Assembly (NCBI GenBank): GCA_016806645.1
Contig: JACSYO010000938.1
Span: 732,550-796,549, forward strand
DNA length: 64,000 nt
From: Ophiodon elongatus
Taxonomy: Eukaryota > Chordata > Actinopteri > Perciformes > Hexagrammidae
Direction of reading: 5' to 3'
Shown here: piece after piece, positions 46,861-58,900 of the stretch
How positions within the stretch are numbered: position 1 is the first letter of the stretch
How the letters are laid out: the number at the start of each line of letters is the position of its first letter
Notes under the pieces: generated by a model
Database searches by the model: none
What the model was told of the DNA's origin: nothing
Seen by the model: the letters and a program-made list of their open reading frames with translations, nothing else
Translations under genes and position numbers: made by a program

Positions 46861-49111
46861 AATGAGTGACTAGAGAACAGAGCAGGTGCTTCATAAGGAG
46901 GACTGACGTCCCTGCGTGCCTTGTGAGTGATGAGGAGACTGAAGATGACGACAGGCAAAAGTGGAGAGTCAGCCAGCCGGAGTGGAGCGCCATCAGACTA
47001 AACAAAATGAATACACAGTTGATGTTTCGCCAGGTAGAACTTTACATATTGCATATTTTCACAGTTGCTGCTCTGAAGTTAAGGACAGCGACAGGGAGAG
47101 AAAGCATTAAGAGAACCACGAGCACACACCAGGAGAGAGAGAGGGAGTCTGGTTCATCACATTCAATTTTGGACAGAATAAACCATAAATTTGTTGAAAA
47201 TCTTCTTGCTTTATTTTTTTATTACTGCATTCAAAATTCTGACATTTTTGATATATCAACATTTCTCATTCATTTACTCACACCATACTCATACATAGAC
47301 ACTGGACTTGTAAAGTCATACACATATAGAAGCTTACCTCTACTTTGTTATGAGTTTAACTAATAAACACTTGGTTCATTTACAAAAACATTTTTTTTTA
47401 AACTAATTAGTCGTGTAGATCGGTGTTATTTTGAGTGCATATTTTTGGAAGTAAAATGTTTTTCTACAAGATTTTTAAATTACATCATTTTTTTTGTCCT
47501 CAAAAAACTTTAAAGTCAGTCCTTTGCAGTTTGTGCCAGTGTTATATGTGTGCCTTGGGCCATTAGCTGGGGTTATATACACAAAAGTTGACACATATTA
47601 AATCATATTAAATCACGGATACTGTAAAAGAAGCATCACATATATGACAAGAAACAAACATGAATTTCACATTGTTAATGAATGTATGCATGTATTTGTT
47701 AGCTATTTGATGCTCAGATTTTTCAGGTTTTCAAAGATTCAATATATGCAGAGTCAAGTCTGGTAAAGCAACTCTGTTTACCAGAACAACTTTCAAAGGT
47801 TTCAAATATTGCATTTTAGCTAGTCCTGTCTTTTTTTATAGAACATTATTTGAACTACATAAACTGAGTAAAGGCCAATCACTCCTCTATGCTGAGTGTC
47901 TCAATGCTAATGGCTCCCCACGCACACATGACAAATCACATCGGACTCCAGTCCCCATGAAGTTTTCTCTGTCTTACCCTTTCTGGTGTTGAAGAAAAAG
48001 CAGAATATGAGCACCAGTCTAGACTTTTCTGTTCAATAAAAGTAACCTCTCGCTACCGGTTTCCTGTAAAGTGAGCTGGTTTTACTCACAGCTGACTCCA
48101 ATTGATTCCTTTGTGGCCCTCTGTGGCCCGCAGGTACAAACACAAAGAATCCTTGGGTGACCCTGTTGGTTGTTCAACCGTACCCTCTGAGCACACAGCC
48201 CCACACCTACTCCGCCACAGCCAATAACAAGCAGAACCTCGACAGCACAGACTGTGCTAAGCCTCTTAGTCAGCTCCAGTGAGAAGACGGCTAATGGGAT
48301 CCAGAATGTCACAGATTCGGTCTGAGCACATTCCCTCTTCATGGCAGTGACAAAAAAAAAGAAAACTTTAAGATGTTTCCTCCGAGCGATCGATGCGGAG
48401 CAGGGCTGCTGCGAGTACCCATCGATCCACACACCAATTTATGGCAAAGAAGTTGTTACGCTTTGACTTTGTCAGCATCAGTTTTACTTGTGTTTGTTTG
48501 ACAAGACAAATTAAGGACCACTCTCTCTGTGTGTGTGGAGGCTTTTTAGCTTTGGAGCACACCATCAGCTCTGCTCGATCAATATCATAACACTCGTGCC
48601 AGCCTGGCCCCAAAAAAAGAGTGTATTTGCTGCTCATCTGTTGCTCTGTCCAGCTTTCATCTGTCCTGCCCTCCAACAGCAGGGACAGATTGAAAGAATC
48701 CCCTCATGTTTAGTGGGAATATAGAAAGCAGTGTAATTGTGCAGCCTTGGAGTAAAAGAGCGACTTACTGTGGAGTTGGAGGACTGTGGGCGGTAGAGTA
48801 TGGACTGTGGGCAGCGAGTTCCCTCTCCCAAAGCGTAGTGCCCTTGTTGTACTCATGCTGCAGCAGTACAGGAAGAGGAGGATGGTCTCCAGCCTCTGGC
48901 AGCTGTTCTTCCCAGTTCTTCCCCCTACAGCTGATCAGAGGACCACGAAGCAGCTCTGACATAGCCAGGCTTCGTTGGTGTTCGCTGGCTCAACAAAACC
49001 TAACACTAATCGGGGATAGGTATCAAAATTGGGGTTGTCAACTTGATTTGCTAAACTAGGATTTCTTCATCAGGCTCTGTGCTTGTTCCGTTTGTTCAGC
49101 ACATCATTTCA
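46861..49111. other. Intergenic DNA; one acidic frame of unknown meaning
   Basis: At 46866-47363 an open frame begins with about 60 residues of protein-like composition (VSDEETEDDDRQKW, then SQPEWSAIRLNKMN) and then becomes AT-derived. It could be a transposon-derived exon or chance. Frames at 48082-49059 overlap on both strands with no motif. Confidence 0.3.
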
Positions 49112-49514
49112 GTTCAATTCAATTCAATTTATTTTTGTATCGCCCAAAATCACAAATTACAAATTCTCCTCAGAGGGCTTTACAATCTGTACACAACGAC
49201 ATCCTCTGTCCCAGAACCTCATCGACTCAGGAAAAACTCCCCAAAAAAACCTTTCAACAGGGAGAAAAATGGAAGAAACCTTCAGGAGAGCAACAGAGGA
49301 GGATCCTCTCCCAGGATGGACAGAGTACAAAAATAGATGTCATGTGTACAGAATGAACAGCATAACAGAGTTACAACACGTTCAATGCACATGACAGAAA
49401 TGATTCATGTAATAATAGCAGTAGGTGACGGGGAGGACCACAGCAGGACGCAGGACCAGGGTCCAGATTTAACCACGATCCATAGAAACCTGCGAGGCGA
49501 GAAGGAACAAAGAA
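49112..49514 (-). mobile_element. L2 LINE 3' UTR fragment, minus strand
   Basis: Nearly identical to 20726-21130: the AATTC repeats, GCCCAAAATCACAAATTAC, CCTCAGAGGGCTTTACAATC and CATAGAAACCTGCGAGGCGA are in the same order. It is 5'-truncated within the UTR (after GAGAAGGAACAAAGA), so it holds no coding sequence. High similarity implies a fairly recent insertion. Confidence 0.9.
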
Positions 49515-51433
49515 AGACATCATTTGACTCTTCTTGTTGCCTGCTTCAGTCAAGACAAAGAGGTTGTTAAAATGTAAAGCCACAAGGAATACAAAAAGAT
49601 ATTACCACAAAAAGCAACCTTGTTAAGGCAAGAGAGTAGTGGTAATATTGGTATAATGACGAAATATGTTGGTCAAAGACCTTTTTGCCATCACTAAGAC
49701 GAGACGGCATCGCCATTAAACATATACAATACACAATACCAACATGCGACACTGTTGATGAAAAAAGACTAAATGTAGTTTAAAAAAGTTAAATATTTAC
49801 CAAAATCTGAGGCACTGAAGTACACAATGACAACAACACAGAAATATCTGGTTCTCATTATTACGAGGTCTTTTCTCATCATAACCAGATCCCAACCGTA
49901 CCCTTTTTCCACAGCTGCCGTCGGCCGAGACGACTCTGAGGACGAGCGGAGAGCACTGGTTTGCTCAGGAGCAGGTACCGGTTCAGGGAAGACCCCTAAC
50001 ATCAATAATTGCCAAATCATAATAATAAATAATAATAGCAGAACTACTGAATAGGCTTTAGCTCAGCTACACATGACAGCAGAGCTCACCTGAAACTCCA
50101 GCTGTGAGTGGAACATCTGTAGTTCTGTGCTGTCCAATGAAAGTGGCCGTCTCTTTTTCCTGAGTATGGACTTCTGGTGTCTATGACACCTTTCAAGTTC
50201 TGATAGATCCCACTGCATCAGAATCCTCACAAGTTCTAAAGCATCTCCAAAGCCATGGCAGCAATCATATTGCCCTTCATTCGTTCATTCACTTCACACG
50301 TTTTCTAAAAGCTCCTTATGAACGCTAATGATCTTAAATGATTCCACTGATTGAATTTAATCAATACATTTGTATTTGTAAGCAATTGTGAGGCAAGTAT
50401 AGTTGCTGGGCAACCAAGATTTTGCCCAGCAAGATGTATTAACAATAGAATGGTGCCAAATTCTGCGAATGGTTAAAATAGGTCAAACTTATCATATTTT
50501 TTTAGCCTTTTGATTAATTTATTTTTAAAACAAACATTTTAAATGAAAATAAAGACACTTTTAGTTAAAGTCAGGTACAAGCAGGTTTATATTTTGGCAT
50601 TCAACAGTTGAAGTTTTGTCTAAATGTCAAAACTGCTCATGTTAAAAAGACACCAAAACAGAATTACGTCTCTCCAGTTCTCAAAAGTCCAGGCAGGCTC
50701 TCCATATTTCACTGTCTGAAAGTCCTTCATCTCTCAGAGGACAGCCTGAGCCACACACCACCAACAGATCGCAACGTAAGACAATCGTGCTCTGTGAAGA
50801 GTTGGGAGGAGGAGGCCTCTCTGCCTGCAGTAATCCTGCAGAGGCAGAGTGACTTCTCAGACTCTTCATCACCCAGCTGTACGTGTGCACTCAGACCTCT
50901 GTCAATAAATTCAAGTACAGCTCTCACAAAGCCATTGCACCTCATTTACATCTATCATCTCAGTTGCCCGCTAAGACATGCAATCATTTAGATTTTTCTG
51001 TGGCCTGTCTCCTTCAGCCCCGTTCTATTTTAGCGGCCGAGATGTTGCGCAGCAGTCACATTGTCATATTTACTCCCACGGCGGGCAGGCAAGCGAGACA
51101 GTGGGTGTAATGAGAAAGATCGTTGGGATGATGTACGCTGGCCTTTTACCCTGGCACCAGTTTTTGACCTCCAAAGCAATTGAGATGTCTAGATGGAGCT
51201 GGGTAGTGAGGAAAGGTTTACCGAGTGTAAACGTGCACTGTCTACATTACTTTAATTTTAAATGAAAATGAAAAAAGCAGGGTTGTCTTATTTGGTTTGA
51301 TTGTAAAAATACTTTACAATGAAGAACCGGAGTAAACTCATGAGCAACAACAGCTGAGGTGGTGACGTCATCAAGTCTGCTGCTGTTCCAATTGCAGAAA
51401 GACCGTCCTGCTCTTCCCATCCCTGAAAGTCTG
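49515..51433. other. Intergenic DNA, no gene supported
   Basis: Several overlapping frames at 50608-51265 on both strands lack motifs. Nothing else recognised. Confidence 0.4.
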
Positions 51434-51494
51434 GACTCCCAAGTCCAAACTTCAAAGTACACAAGTCCGTACTTGGCGTACTTGGGATTGAGAA

Positions 51495-51611
51495 ATGGCC
51501 GCTGTGTCTACTTTGTGTGGACCACCAGAGGAAGAAGACCTGAAGGACAAGTGGCTAAACTTCATTTTTAATGCATTTCTCAATACTGGACTCTTCTACT
51601 GGTTTTTCTAA
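51495..51611 (+). pseudogene. Possible THAP-type domain fragment from a DNA transposon
   Basis: From an ATG in a good context (GAGAAATGG) the frame reads MAAVSTLCGPPEEEDLKDKW and then LNFIFN before diverging to a stop after 38 codons. The KDKWLNFIFN phrase is one I associate with THAP-like accessory proteins of fish ISL2EU/Harbinger-type transposons; only about the first third of such a domain would be present. Inverted blocks ATTGAGAAATG (51487-51497) and GCATTTCTCAAT (51572-51583) bracket it. About 40 bases downstream, GACGATGGCGG and CAACCTGTAAGTATG resemble a first-exon start and a splice donor. Short, so chance resemblance is possible. Confidence 0.3.
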
Positions 51612-52459
51612 ACGCTTACTTTTGAAAGACGATGGCGGTTCAAGATCTCAACCTGTAAGTATGATTTATTAGCTGTGGATGTGTAATGTTTAAAACAACT
51701 AAGGTAGCTAACGCTACTAGCCGGGTTCAAGTGCTCAGCTGTGGTCCTCAGCTAAGCTGGTAGCTAACATTATTGTGTTCTAATATTAAAATGCGCAAAG
51801 AGTAAATACTAAATACTAAGCTGTAAGTGTAAATAAAAGGCCATATCAATAATGAACATCTACATAAATCTAATAATAGCCTTATTCGGTGCTAATGGGT
51901 ATTCAACAGGAATTTGAAACAAAGCCGACAATTTTGACAGAAACATTCATTTATAATCGAACACGGAAATCTAAACATTTACACATACTGGATTAAATAA
52001 TAAAAGCTTTAATTTGATGATGAAATACAACATTTTAATATAATGAAACACAGAGTAAACTAACACTAACTAGATATTATAATTTATTAAATTGCAACAG
52101 CCCAAATTTGATAATGAAAACAAAAATGCTTTTAAATAGAATTGAACACAGAATTAATAAACAAACACATTAACTTATTATAATTGATTAAATAACAATA
52201 GCCTATACAATGGAGATTGTCTGCGAGCTCCGTTCTCATGTTACAAAGTTCTTCTTCACGTGCATGTTTTATTTATTTTTTTATTTTTTCAGACACGCAC
52301 ACACATTGATAATCTGTTAAATACACATTTAAAGTAATTATTTAAGGATCAGGATATTGAAACAGTGATGTACGTATGTACATGTCCAAAATATAAAGGT
52401 ATAATATACATTTAAAAAAAGTAAATATTTCCAACATAAAAAAAGGATATGGGATAATG
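51612..52459. other. AT-rich DNA, no gene supported
   Basis: Very AT-rich after 51780; no repeat or frame recognised. Confidence 0.4.
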
Positions 52460-53015
52460 ATAAAGGATGTTTATTGTCATCGTAAAAAAGATACAACAAA
52501 ATTACGTTGGCGACTCATCAGTTCAACAAGAATCCTCTGTGCTGTTTCAACCACACGAGCCAGGTCCCTCCTGTTCTCTGCTGTGCAGCTGGCATCCCAC
52601 ACAGTGAAGCACTGAGAGAACGGATTCAATCATCTGTAGAAGTTTACCAGAAGTTCAGGCGGCAGGCCAGATTGTTTCAGCTTCCTTAGGAAGAAGAGCC
52701 TCTGCTGGGCTTTCTTCACCAGGTGGGATGTGTTGAGGGACCAAGTGAGGTATTCAGTAATGTGGAGTCCCAGGAATATGATGCTGTCCACCCTCCCCAC
52801 CTCCTCCCCACTTATGTAGAGTGGAGAGGGTAAGGTCTTCCTGGATCTCCTGGAGTCCACTATGATTTATTTGGTCTTGGTGGTGTTCAGGACCAGGTTA
52901 TTGTTCGAGCACCGCTCAGCCAGATGTTGGACCTCCTGTCTGTCTCGTCGTTGTTGGAGATGAGTCCCACCACAGTGGTGTCGTCCACAAACTTCACTAT
53001 TGTGTTGGAGGAATG
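52460..53015 (-). mobile_element. LINE fragment: end of reverse transcriptase and C-terminal region
   Basis: On the minus strand, from 53015 leftward: SNTIVKFVDDTTVVGLISNN (FVDD in place of YADD, with both aspartates kept), a frame break, then VDSIIFLGLHITEYLTWSLN, KKAQQRLFFLRKLKQSGLP, LLVNFYR and, after a stop, FTVWDASCTAENRRDLARVV. This is the order found in a common fish LINE group distinct from the L2 copies above, perhaps of the I/Nimb or a related clade. The 3' end near 52460 retains an ATGTTTATTGTCATCG phrase (a polyadenylation-like end on the minus strand). Clade assignment is uncertain. Confidence 0.78.
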
Positions 53016-53649
53016 AAGGTTAACATGTGGGCAACCATATCCTTCCCTAAACACTGATTAAGTGGAGTTAATATTATTAGTAATATTATATTAGATGGTA
53101 CAACTTCTATTAGTACTGTTACTGCATTTCAATCATTCCTTCCTTTACGGACAGTTTTCTACACTAAAATATATATATTTAAAGCCAACAATGTTTGTTA
53201 GAGGTAGAGGATTTCTAGATGTCTGACTCATGTCTTTTCATCTTATCTTGTGCAGGGCCTTGAAGGGGGCCGGAGCTTACTCCAGCTCAAATTGGGCAAT
53301 AAAATGTATGGCCTATTAAGTTTCAAAAGAACCGTTCTTCTCACTGTTCCTCTCATGGAGAACCCAGGTAATGTAGAATCAATGTTCAGAGGAAGACGAA
53401 GGCTAAGAAATGTCTAGCGTGATGGACTCGATGTAGAAATGTAACTTTTCTTGACTTCCAGTTTGTCACATCTGACACGTTTAGCTTTTCCCATATCTCT
53501 CTCTTTCTCTCTCAGTTTAAGATGAGGTTAGGTTTGGTAAGGATAGATTACATTAAGGTCTCTGCCAGAACCTAACCTAAACTAAAGTAATCTAGCCTAG
53601 TACAGGTTTGGCTAACCATGGTAATGTTTGGTTAACAAACAGGACTCAT

Positions 53650-53691
<42 letters not shown>

Positions 53692-54298
53692 AAGTATTCT
53701 CTGCAAAATTCAGCTTTAAAGTAACCAAATTGGAACAACAACATTCTCATGAAATGTCTGACATGTTAGCAAATTCCTACCGAAATGTTAACGCCGTTCA
53801 TAATCAACAACATAATGAAATTGTGTCCCGATCCGGACAGTTTTTACTTCACATTCCAATAGAATTCCACTTAAAATATTGCTAAAAATTTTTGTAGAAT
53901 GTTTTCAGCTGATTTAATGTTAACCTAAACTTTAACTTCTTATCTTTCGAGCTAAATATAGTTTTAATTATTAGAGTAAGCTTTACGAGTCGGTAAAAGG
54001 ACTAATTTATATCCTCGTTGTAAGCACTGGGCTCTGAAGGTTTTTCAGGGATATTAATAACTTGTTCCAGGGTCACCAAAATTACCATCAATGCTGTCAA
54101 CACATCTGGGACCGTAGTTCTGTCCTCCACAATTAGACATCACGCATCAACAACTCCAAACTATGCAATAAAGAGATACTTTTCAGAGTAAAGATCGTCG
54201 CCTGAGTGTTCTGATTAAAGTCACTTTCCTAGAGTATTTAGACATGGAAACGTCCATTTATATTAATGAAATTTGACACACACAACTTTTTTAAGAGT
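53016..54298. other. Unique DNA flanking the satellite array
   Basis: AT-rich sequence, no gene recognised; contains a (CA)n microsatellite at 53652-53689. Confidence 0.45.
53652..53689. repeat. (CA)n microsatellite
   Basis: Nineteen uninterrupted AC units. Confidence 0.96.
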
Positions 54299-54524
54299 GC
54301 CCCAGGTTTTTTAGGGGGGATCTTACCCATCATTGGCGAACCAGTCTTCCATACTTGCCTTTTATTTGAACATGGTTTAGTTAAAGGAGGAATTTACCAC
54401 TTTTTTTGTTGGTGTACAACTAGTGCTGATGGTTAATGTAGTCCTCTGAAGGAATCATTTCCAGGTCAAGTACTCGTGGCTGTGCCTGTCTTAGGTTGTC
54501 CCCAGATTTTTTAGGGGGGATCTT

Positions 54525-54541
54525 ACCCGTCATTGGCGAAC
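54525..54541 (-). promoter_or_regulatory. CENP-B box-like motif in the satellite core (one example)
   Basis: On the minus strand the core reads GTTCGCCAATGACGGGT. The essential CENP-B box pattern is NTTCGNNNNANNCGGGN: TTCG and CGGG match with the right spacing and only the central A is T, eight of nine positions. The motif is present at the same place in almost all A and B monomers, so it recurs every 200 or 244 bases. Fish are not known to have a direct CENP-B orthologue, so binding by a pogo-derived protein is speculation. Confidence 0.45.
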
Positions 54542-55476
54542 CAGTCTTCCATACTGCCTTTTTTTTTTTTTTTTTTTTTTAAAGAATCTCTCATTATTTT
54601 TCTTCATCTCCTTTCTAACCATGTCCTGAGTTTCTACATGTTGTACAACAACACAATACTCAGCGTTCTCGCACACTGAGTCTGCTCACAGTGGCGTTGA
54701 GGTCAAGTACTCGTGGCTGTGCCTGTCTTAGGTTGTCCCCAGGTTTTTTAGGGGGGATCTTACCCGTCATTGGCGAACCAGTCTTCCATACTGCCTTTTT
54801 TTGTTTTTTAACATTTTTTTCTTTAAAGAATCTCTCATTATTTTTCTTCATCTCCTTTCTAACCATGTCCTGAGTTTCTACATGTTGTACAACAACACAA
54901 TACTCAGCGTTCTCGCACACTGAGTCTGCTCACAGTGGCGTTGAGGTCAAGTACTCGTGGCTGTGCCTGTCTTAGGTTGTCCCCAGGTTTTTTAGGGGGG
55001 ATCTTACCCGTCATTGGCGAACCAGTCTTCCATACTTGCCTTTTATTTGAACATGGTTTAGTTAAAGGAGGAATTTGCCACCTTTTATGTAGGTGTACTA
55101 TTAGTGCTGATCGTTAATATAGTCCTCTGAAGGAATCATTTCCAGGTCAAGTACTCGTGGCTGTGCCTGTCTTAGGTTGTCCCCAGGTTTTTTAGGGGGG
55201 ATCTTACCCGTCATTGGCGAACCAGTCTTCCATACTGCCTTTTTTTGTTTTTTAACATTTTTTTCTTTAAAGAATCTCTCATTATTTTTCTTCATCTCCT
55301 TTCTAACCATGTCCTGAGTTTCTACATGTTGTACAACACAATACTCAGCGTTCTCGCACACTGAGTCTGCTCACAGTGGCGTTGAGGTCAAGTACTCGTG
55401 GCTGTGCCTGTCTTAGGTTGTCCCCAGGTTTTTTAGGGGGGATCTTACCCGTCATTGGCGAACCAGTCTTCCATAC

Positions 55477-55676
55477 TTGCCTTTTATTTGAACATGGTTT
55501 AGTTAAAGGAGGAATTTGCCACCTTTTATGTAGGTGTACTATTAGTGCTGATCGTTAATATAGTCCTCTGAAGGAATCATTTCCAGGTCAAGTACTCGTG
55601 GCTGTGCCTGTCTTAGGTTGTCCCCAGGTTTTTTAGGGGGGATCTTACCCGTCATTGGCGAACCAGTCTTCCATAC
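55477..55676. repeat. Representative B monomer (200 bp)
   Basis: Private part (first 108 bases) begins TTGCCTTTTATTTGAACATG and ends CTGAAGGAATCATTTCC; then comes the 92-base shared core. B lacks the long T tracts and the TGTTGTACAACA palindrome of A. Confidence 0.95.
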
Positions 55677-55920
55677 TGCCTTTTTTTGTTTTTTAACATT
55701 TTTTTCTTTAAAGAATCTCTCATTATTTTTCTTCATCTCCTTTCTAACCATGTCCTGAGTTTCTACATGTTGTACAACAACACAATACTCAGCGTTCTCG
55801 CACACTGAGTCTGCTCACAGTGGCGTTGAGGTCAAGTACTCGTGGCTGTGCCTGTCTTAGGTTGTCCCCAGGTTTTTTAGAGGGGATCTTACCCGTCATT
55901 GGCGAACCAGTCTTCCATAC
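55677..55920. repeat. Representative A monomer (244 bp)
   Basis: Private part (first 152 bases) has three T tracts in the first 35 bases, a perfect 12-bp palindrome TGTTGTACAACA, and CTCGCACACTGAGTCTGCTC near its end; then the shared core. Its first bases (TGCCTTTT, later AACAT) still resemble the start of B, so the homologous part may be slightly longer than 92 bases. Confidence 0.95.
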
Positions 55921-58900
55921 TTGCCTTTTATTTGAACATGGTTTAGTTAAAGGAGGAATTTGCCACCTTTTATGTAGGTGTACTATTAGTGCTGATCGTT
56001 AATATAGTCCTCTGAAGGAATCATTTCCAGGTCAAGTACTCGTGGCTGTGCCTGTCTTAGGTTGTCCCCAGGTTTTTTAGGGGGGATCTTACCCGTCATT
56101 GGCGAACCAGTCTTCCATACTGCCTTTTTTTTTTTTTTTTTAAAGAATCTCTCATTATTTTTCTTCATCTCCTTTCTAACCATGTCCTGAGTTTCTACAT
56201 GTTGTACAACAACACAATACTCAGCGTTCTCGCACACTGAGTCTGCTCACAGTGGCGTTGAGGTCAAGTACTCGTGGCTGTGCCTGTCTTAGGTTGTCCC
56301 CAGGTTTTTTAGGGGGGATCTTACCTGTCATTGGCGAACCAGTCTTCCATACTGCCTTTTTTTGTTTTTAACATTTTTTTCATTAAAGAATCTCTCATTA
56401 TTTTTCTTCAACTCCTTTCTAACCATGTCCTGAGTTTCTACATGTTGTACAACAACACAATACTCAGCGTTCTCGCACACTGAGTCTGCTCACAGTGGCG
56501 TTGAGGTCAAGTACTCGTGGCTGTGCCTGTCTTAGGTTGTCCCCAGGTTTTTTAGAGGGGATCTTACCCGTCATTGGCGAACCAGTCTTCCATACTTGCC
56601 TTTTATTTGAACATGGTTTAGTTAAAGGAGGAATTTGCCACCTTTTATGTAGGTGTACTATTAGTGCTGATCGTTAATATAGTCCTCTGAAGGAATCATT
56701 TCCAGGTCAAGTACTCGTGGCTGTGCCTGTCTTAGGTTGTCCCCAGGTTTTTTAGGGGGGATCTTACCCGTCATTGGCGAACCAGTCTTCCATACTGCCT
56801 TTTTTTGTTTTTAACATTTTTTTCTTTAAAGAATCTCTCATTATTTTTCTTCATCTCCTTTCTAACCATGTCCTGAGTTTCTACATGTTGTACAACACAA
56901 TACTCAGCGTTCTCGCACACTGAGTCTGCTCACAGTGGCGTTGAGGTCAAGTACTCGTGGCTGTGCCTGTCTTAGGTTGTCCCCAGGTTTTTTAGAGGGG
57001 ATCTTACCCGTCATTGGCGAACCAGTCTTCCATACTTGCCTTTTATTTGAACATGGTTTAGTTAAAGGAGGAATTTGCCACCTTTTATGTAGGTGTACTA
57101 TTAGTGCTGATCGTTAATATAGTCCTCTGAAGGAATCATTTCCAGGTCAAGTACTCGTGGCTGTGCCTGTCTTAGGTTGTCCCCAGGTTTTTTAGGGGGG
57201 ATCTTACCCGTCATTGGCGAACCAGTCTTCCATACTTGCCTTTTATTTGAACATGGTTTAGTTAAAGGAGGAATTTGCCACCTTTTATGTAGGTGTACTA
57301 TTAGTGCTGATCGTTAATATAGTCCTCTGAAGGAATCATTTCCAGGTCAAGTACTCGTGGCTGTGCCTGTCTTAGGTTGTCCCCAGGTTTTTTAGGGGGG
57401 ATCTTACCCGTCATTGGCGAACCAGTCTTCCATACTGCCTTTTTTTGTTTTTTAACATTTTTTTCTTTAAAGAATCTCTCATTATTTTTCTTCATCTCCT
57501 TTCTAACCATGTCCTGAGTTTCTACATGTTGTACAACAACACAATACTCAGCGTTCTCGCACACTGAGTCTGCTCACAGTGGCGTTGAGGTCAAGTACTC
57601 GTGGCTGTGCCTGTCTTAGGTTGTCCCCAGGTTTTTTAGGGGGGATCTTACCCGTCATTGGCGAACCAGTCTTCCATACTTGCCTTTTATTTGAACATGG
57701 TTTAGTTAAAGGAGGAATTTGCCACCTTTTATGTAGGTGTACTATTAGTGCTGATCGTTAATATAGTCCTCTGAAGGAATCATTTCCAGGTCAAGTACTC
57801 GTGGCTGTGCCTGTCTTAGGTTGTCCCCAGGTTTTAGGGGGGATCTTACCCGTCATTGGCGAACCAGTCTTCCATACTGCCTTTTTTTGTTTTTTAACAT
57901 TTTTTTCTTTAAAGAATCTCTCATTATTTTTCTTCATCTCCTTTCTAACCATGTCCTGAGTTTCTACATGTTGTACAACAACACAATACTCAGCGTTCTC
58001 GCACACTGAGTCTGCTCACAGTGGCGTTGAGGTCAAGTACTCGTGGCTGTGCCTGTCTTAGGTTGTCCCCAGGTTTTTTAGGGGGGATCTTACCCGTCAT
58101 TGGCGAACCAGTCTTCCATACTTGCCTTTTATTTGAACATGGTTTAGTTAAAGGAGGAATTTGCCACCTTTTATGTAGGTGTACTATTAGTGCTGATCGT
58201 TAATATAGTCCTCTGAAGGAATCATTTCCAGGTCAAGTACTCGTGGCTGTGCCTGTCTTAGGTTGTCCCCGGGTTTTTTAGGGGGGATCTTACCCGTCAT
58301 TGGCGAACCAGTCTTCCATACTGCCTTTTTTTGTTTTTTAACATTTTTTTCTTTAAAGAATCTCTCATTATTTTTCTTCATCTCCTTTCTAACCATGTCC
58401 TGAGTTTCTACATGTTGTACAACACAATACTCAGCGTTCTCGCACACTGAGTCTGCTCACAGTGGCGTTGAGGTCAAGTACTCGTGGCTGTGCCTGTCTT
58501 AGGTTGTCCCCAGGTTTTTTAGGGGGGATCTTACCTGTCATTGGCGAACCAGTCTTCCATACTGCCTTTTTTTGTTTTTTAACATTTTTTTCATTAAAGA
58601 ATCTCTCATTATTTTTCTTCAACTCCTTTCTAACCATGTCCTGAGTTTCTACATGTTGTACAACAACACAATACTCAGCGTTCTCGCACACTGAGTCTGC
58701 TCACAGTGGCGTTGAGGTCAAGTACTCGTGGCTGTGCCTGTCTTAGGTTGTCCCCAGGTTTTTTAGGGGGGATCTTACCCGTCATTGGCGAACCAGTCTT
58801 CCATACTTGCCTTTTATTTGAACATGGTTTAGTTAAAGGAGGAATTTGCCACCTTTTATGTAGGTGTACTATTAGTGCTGATCGTTAATATAGTCCTCTG

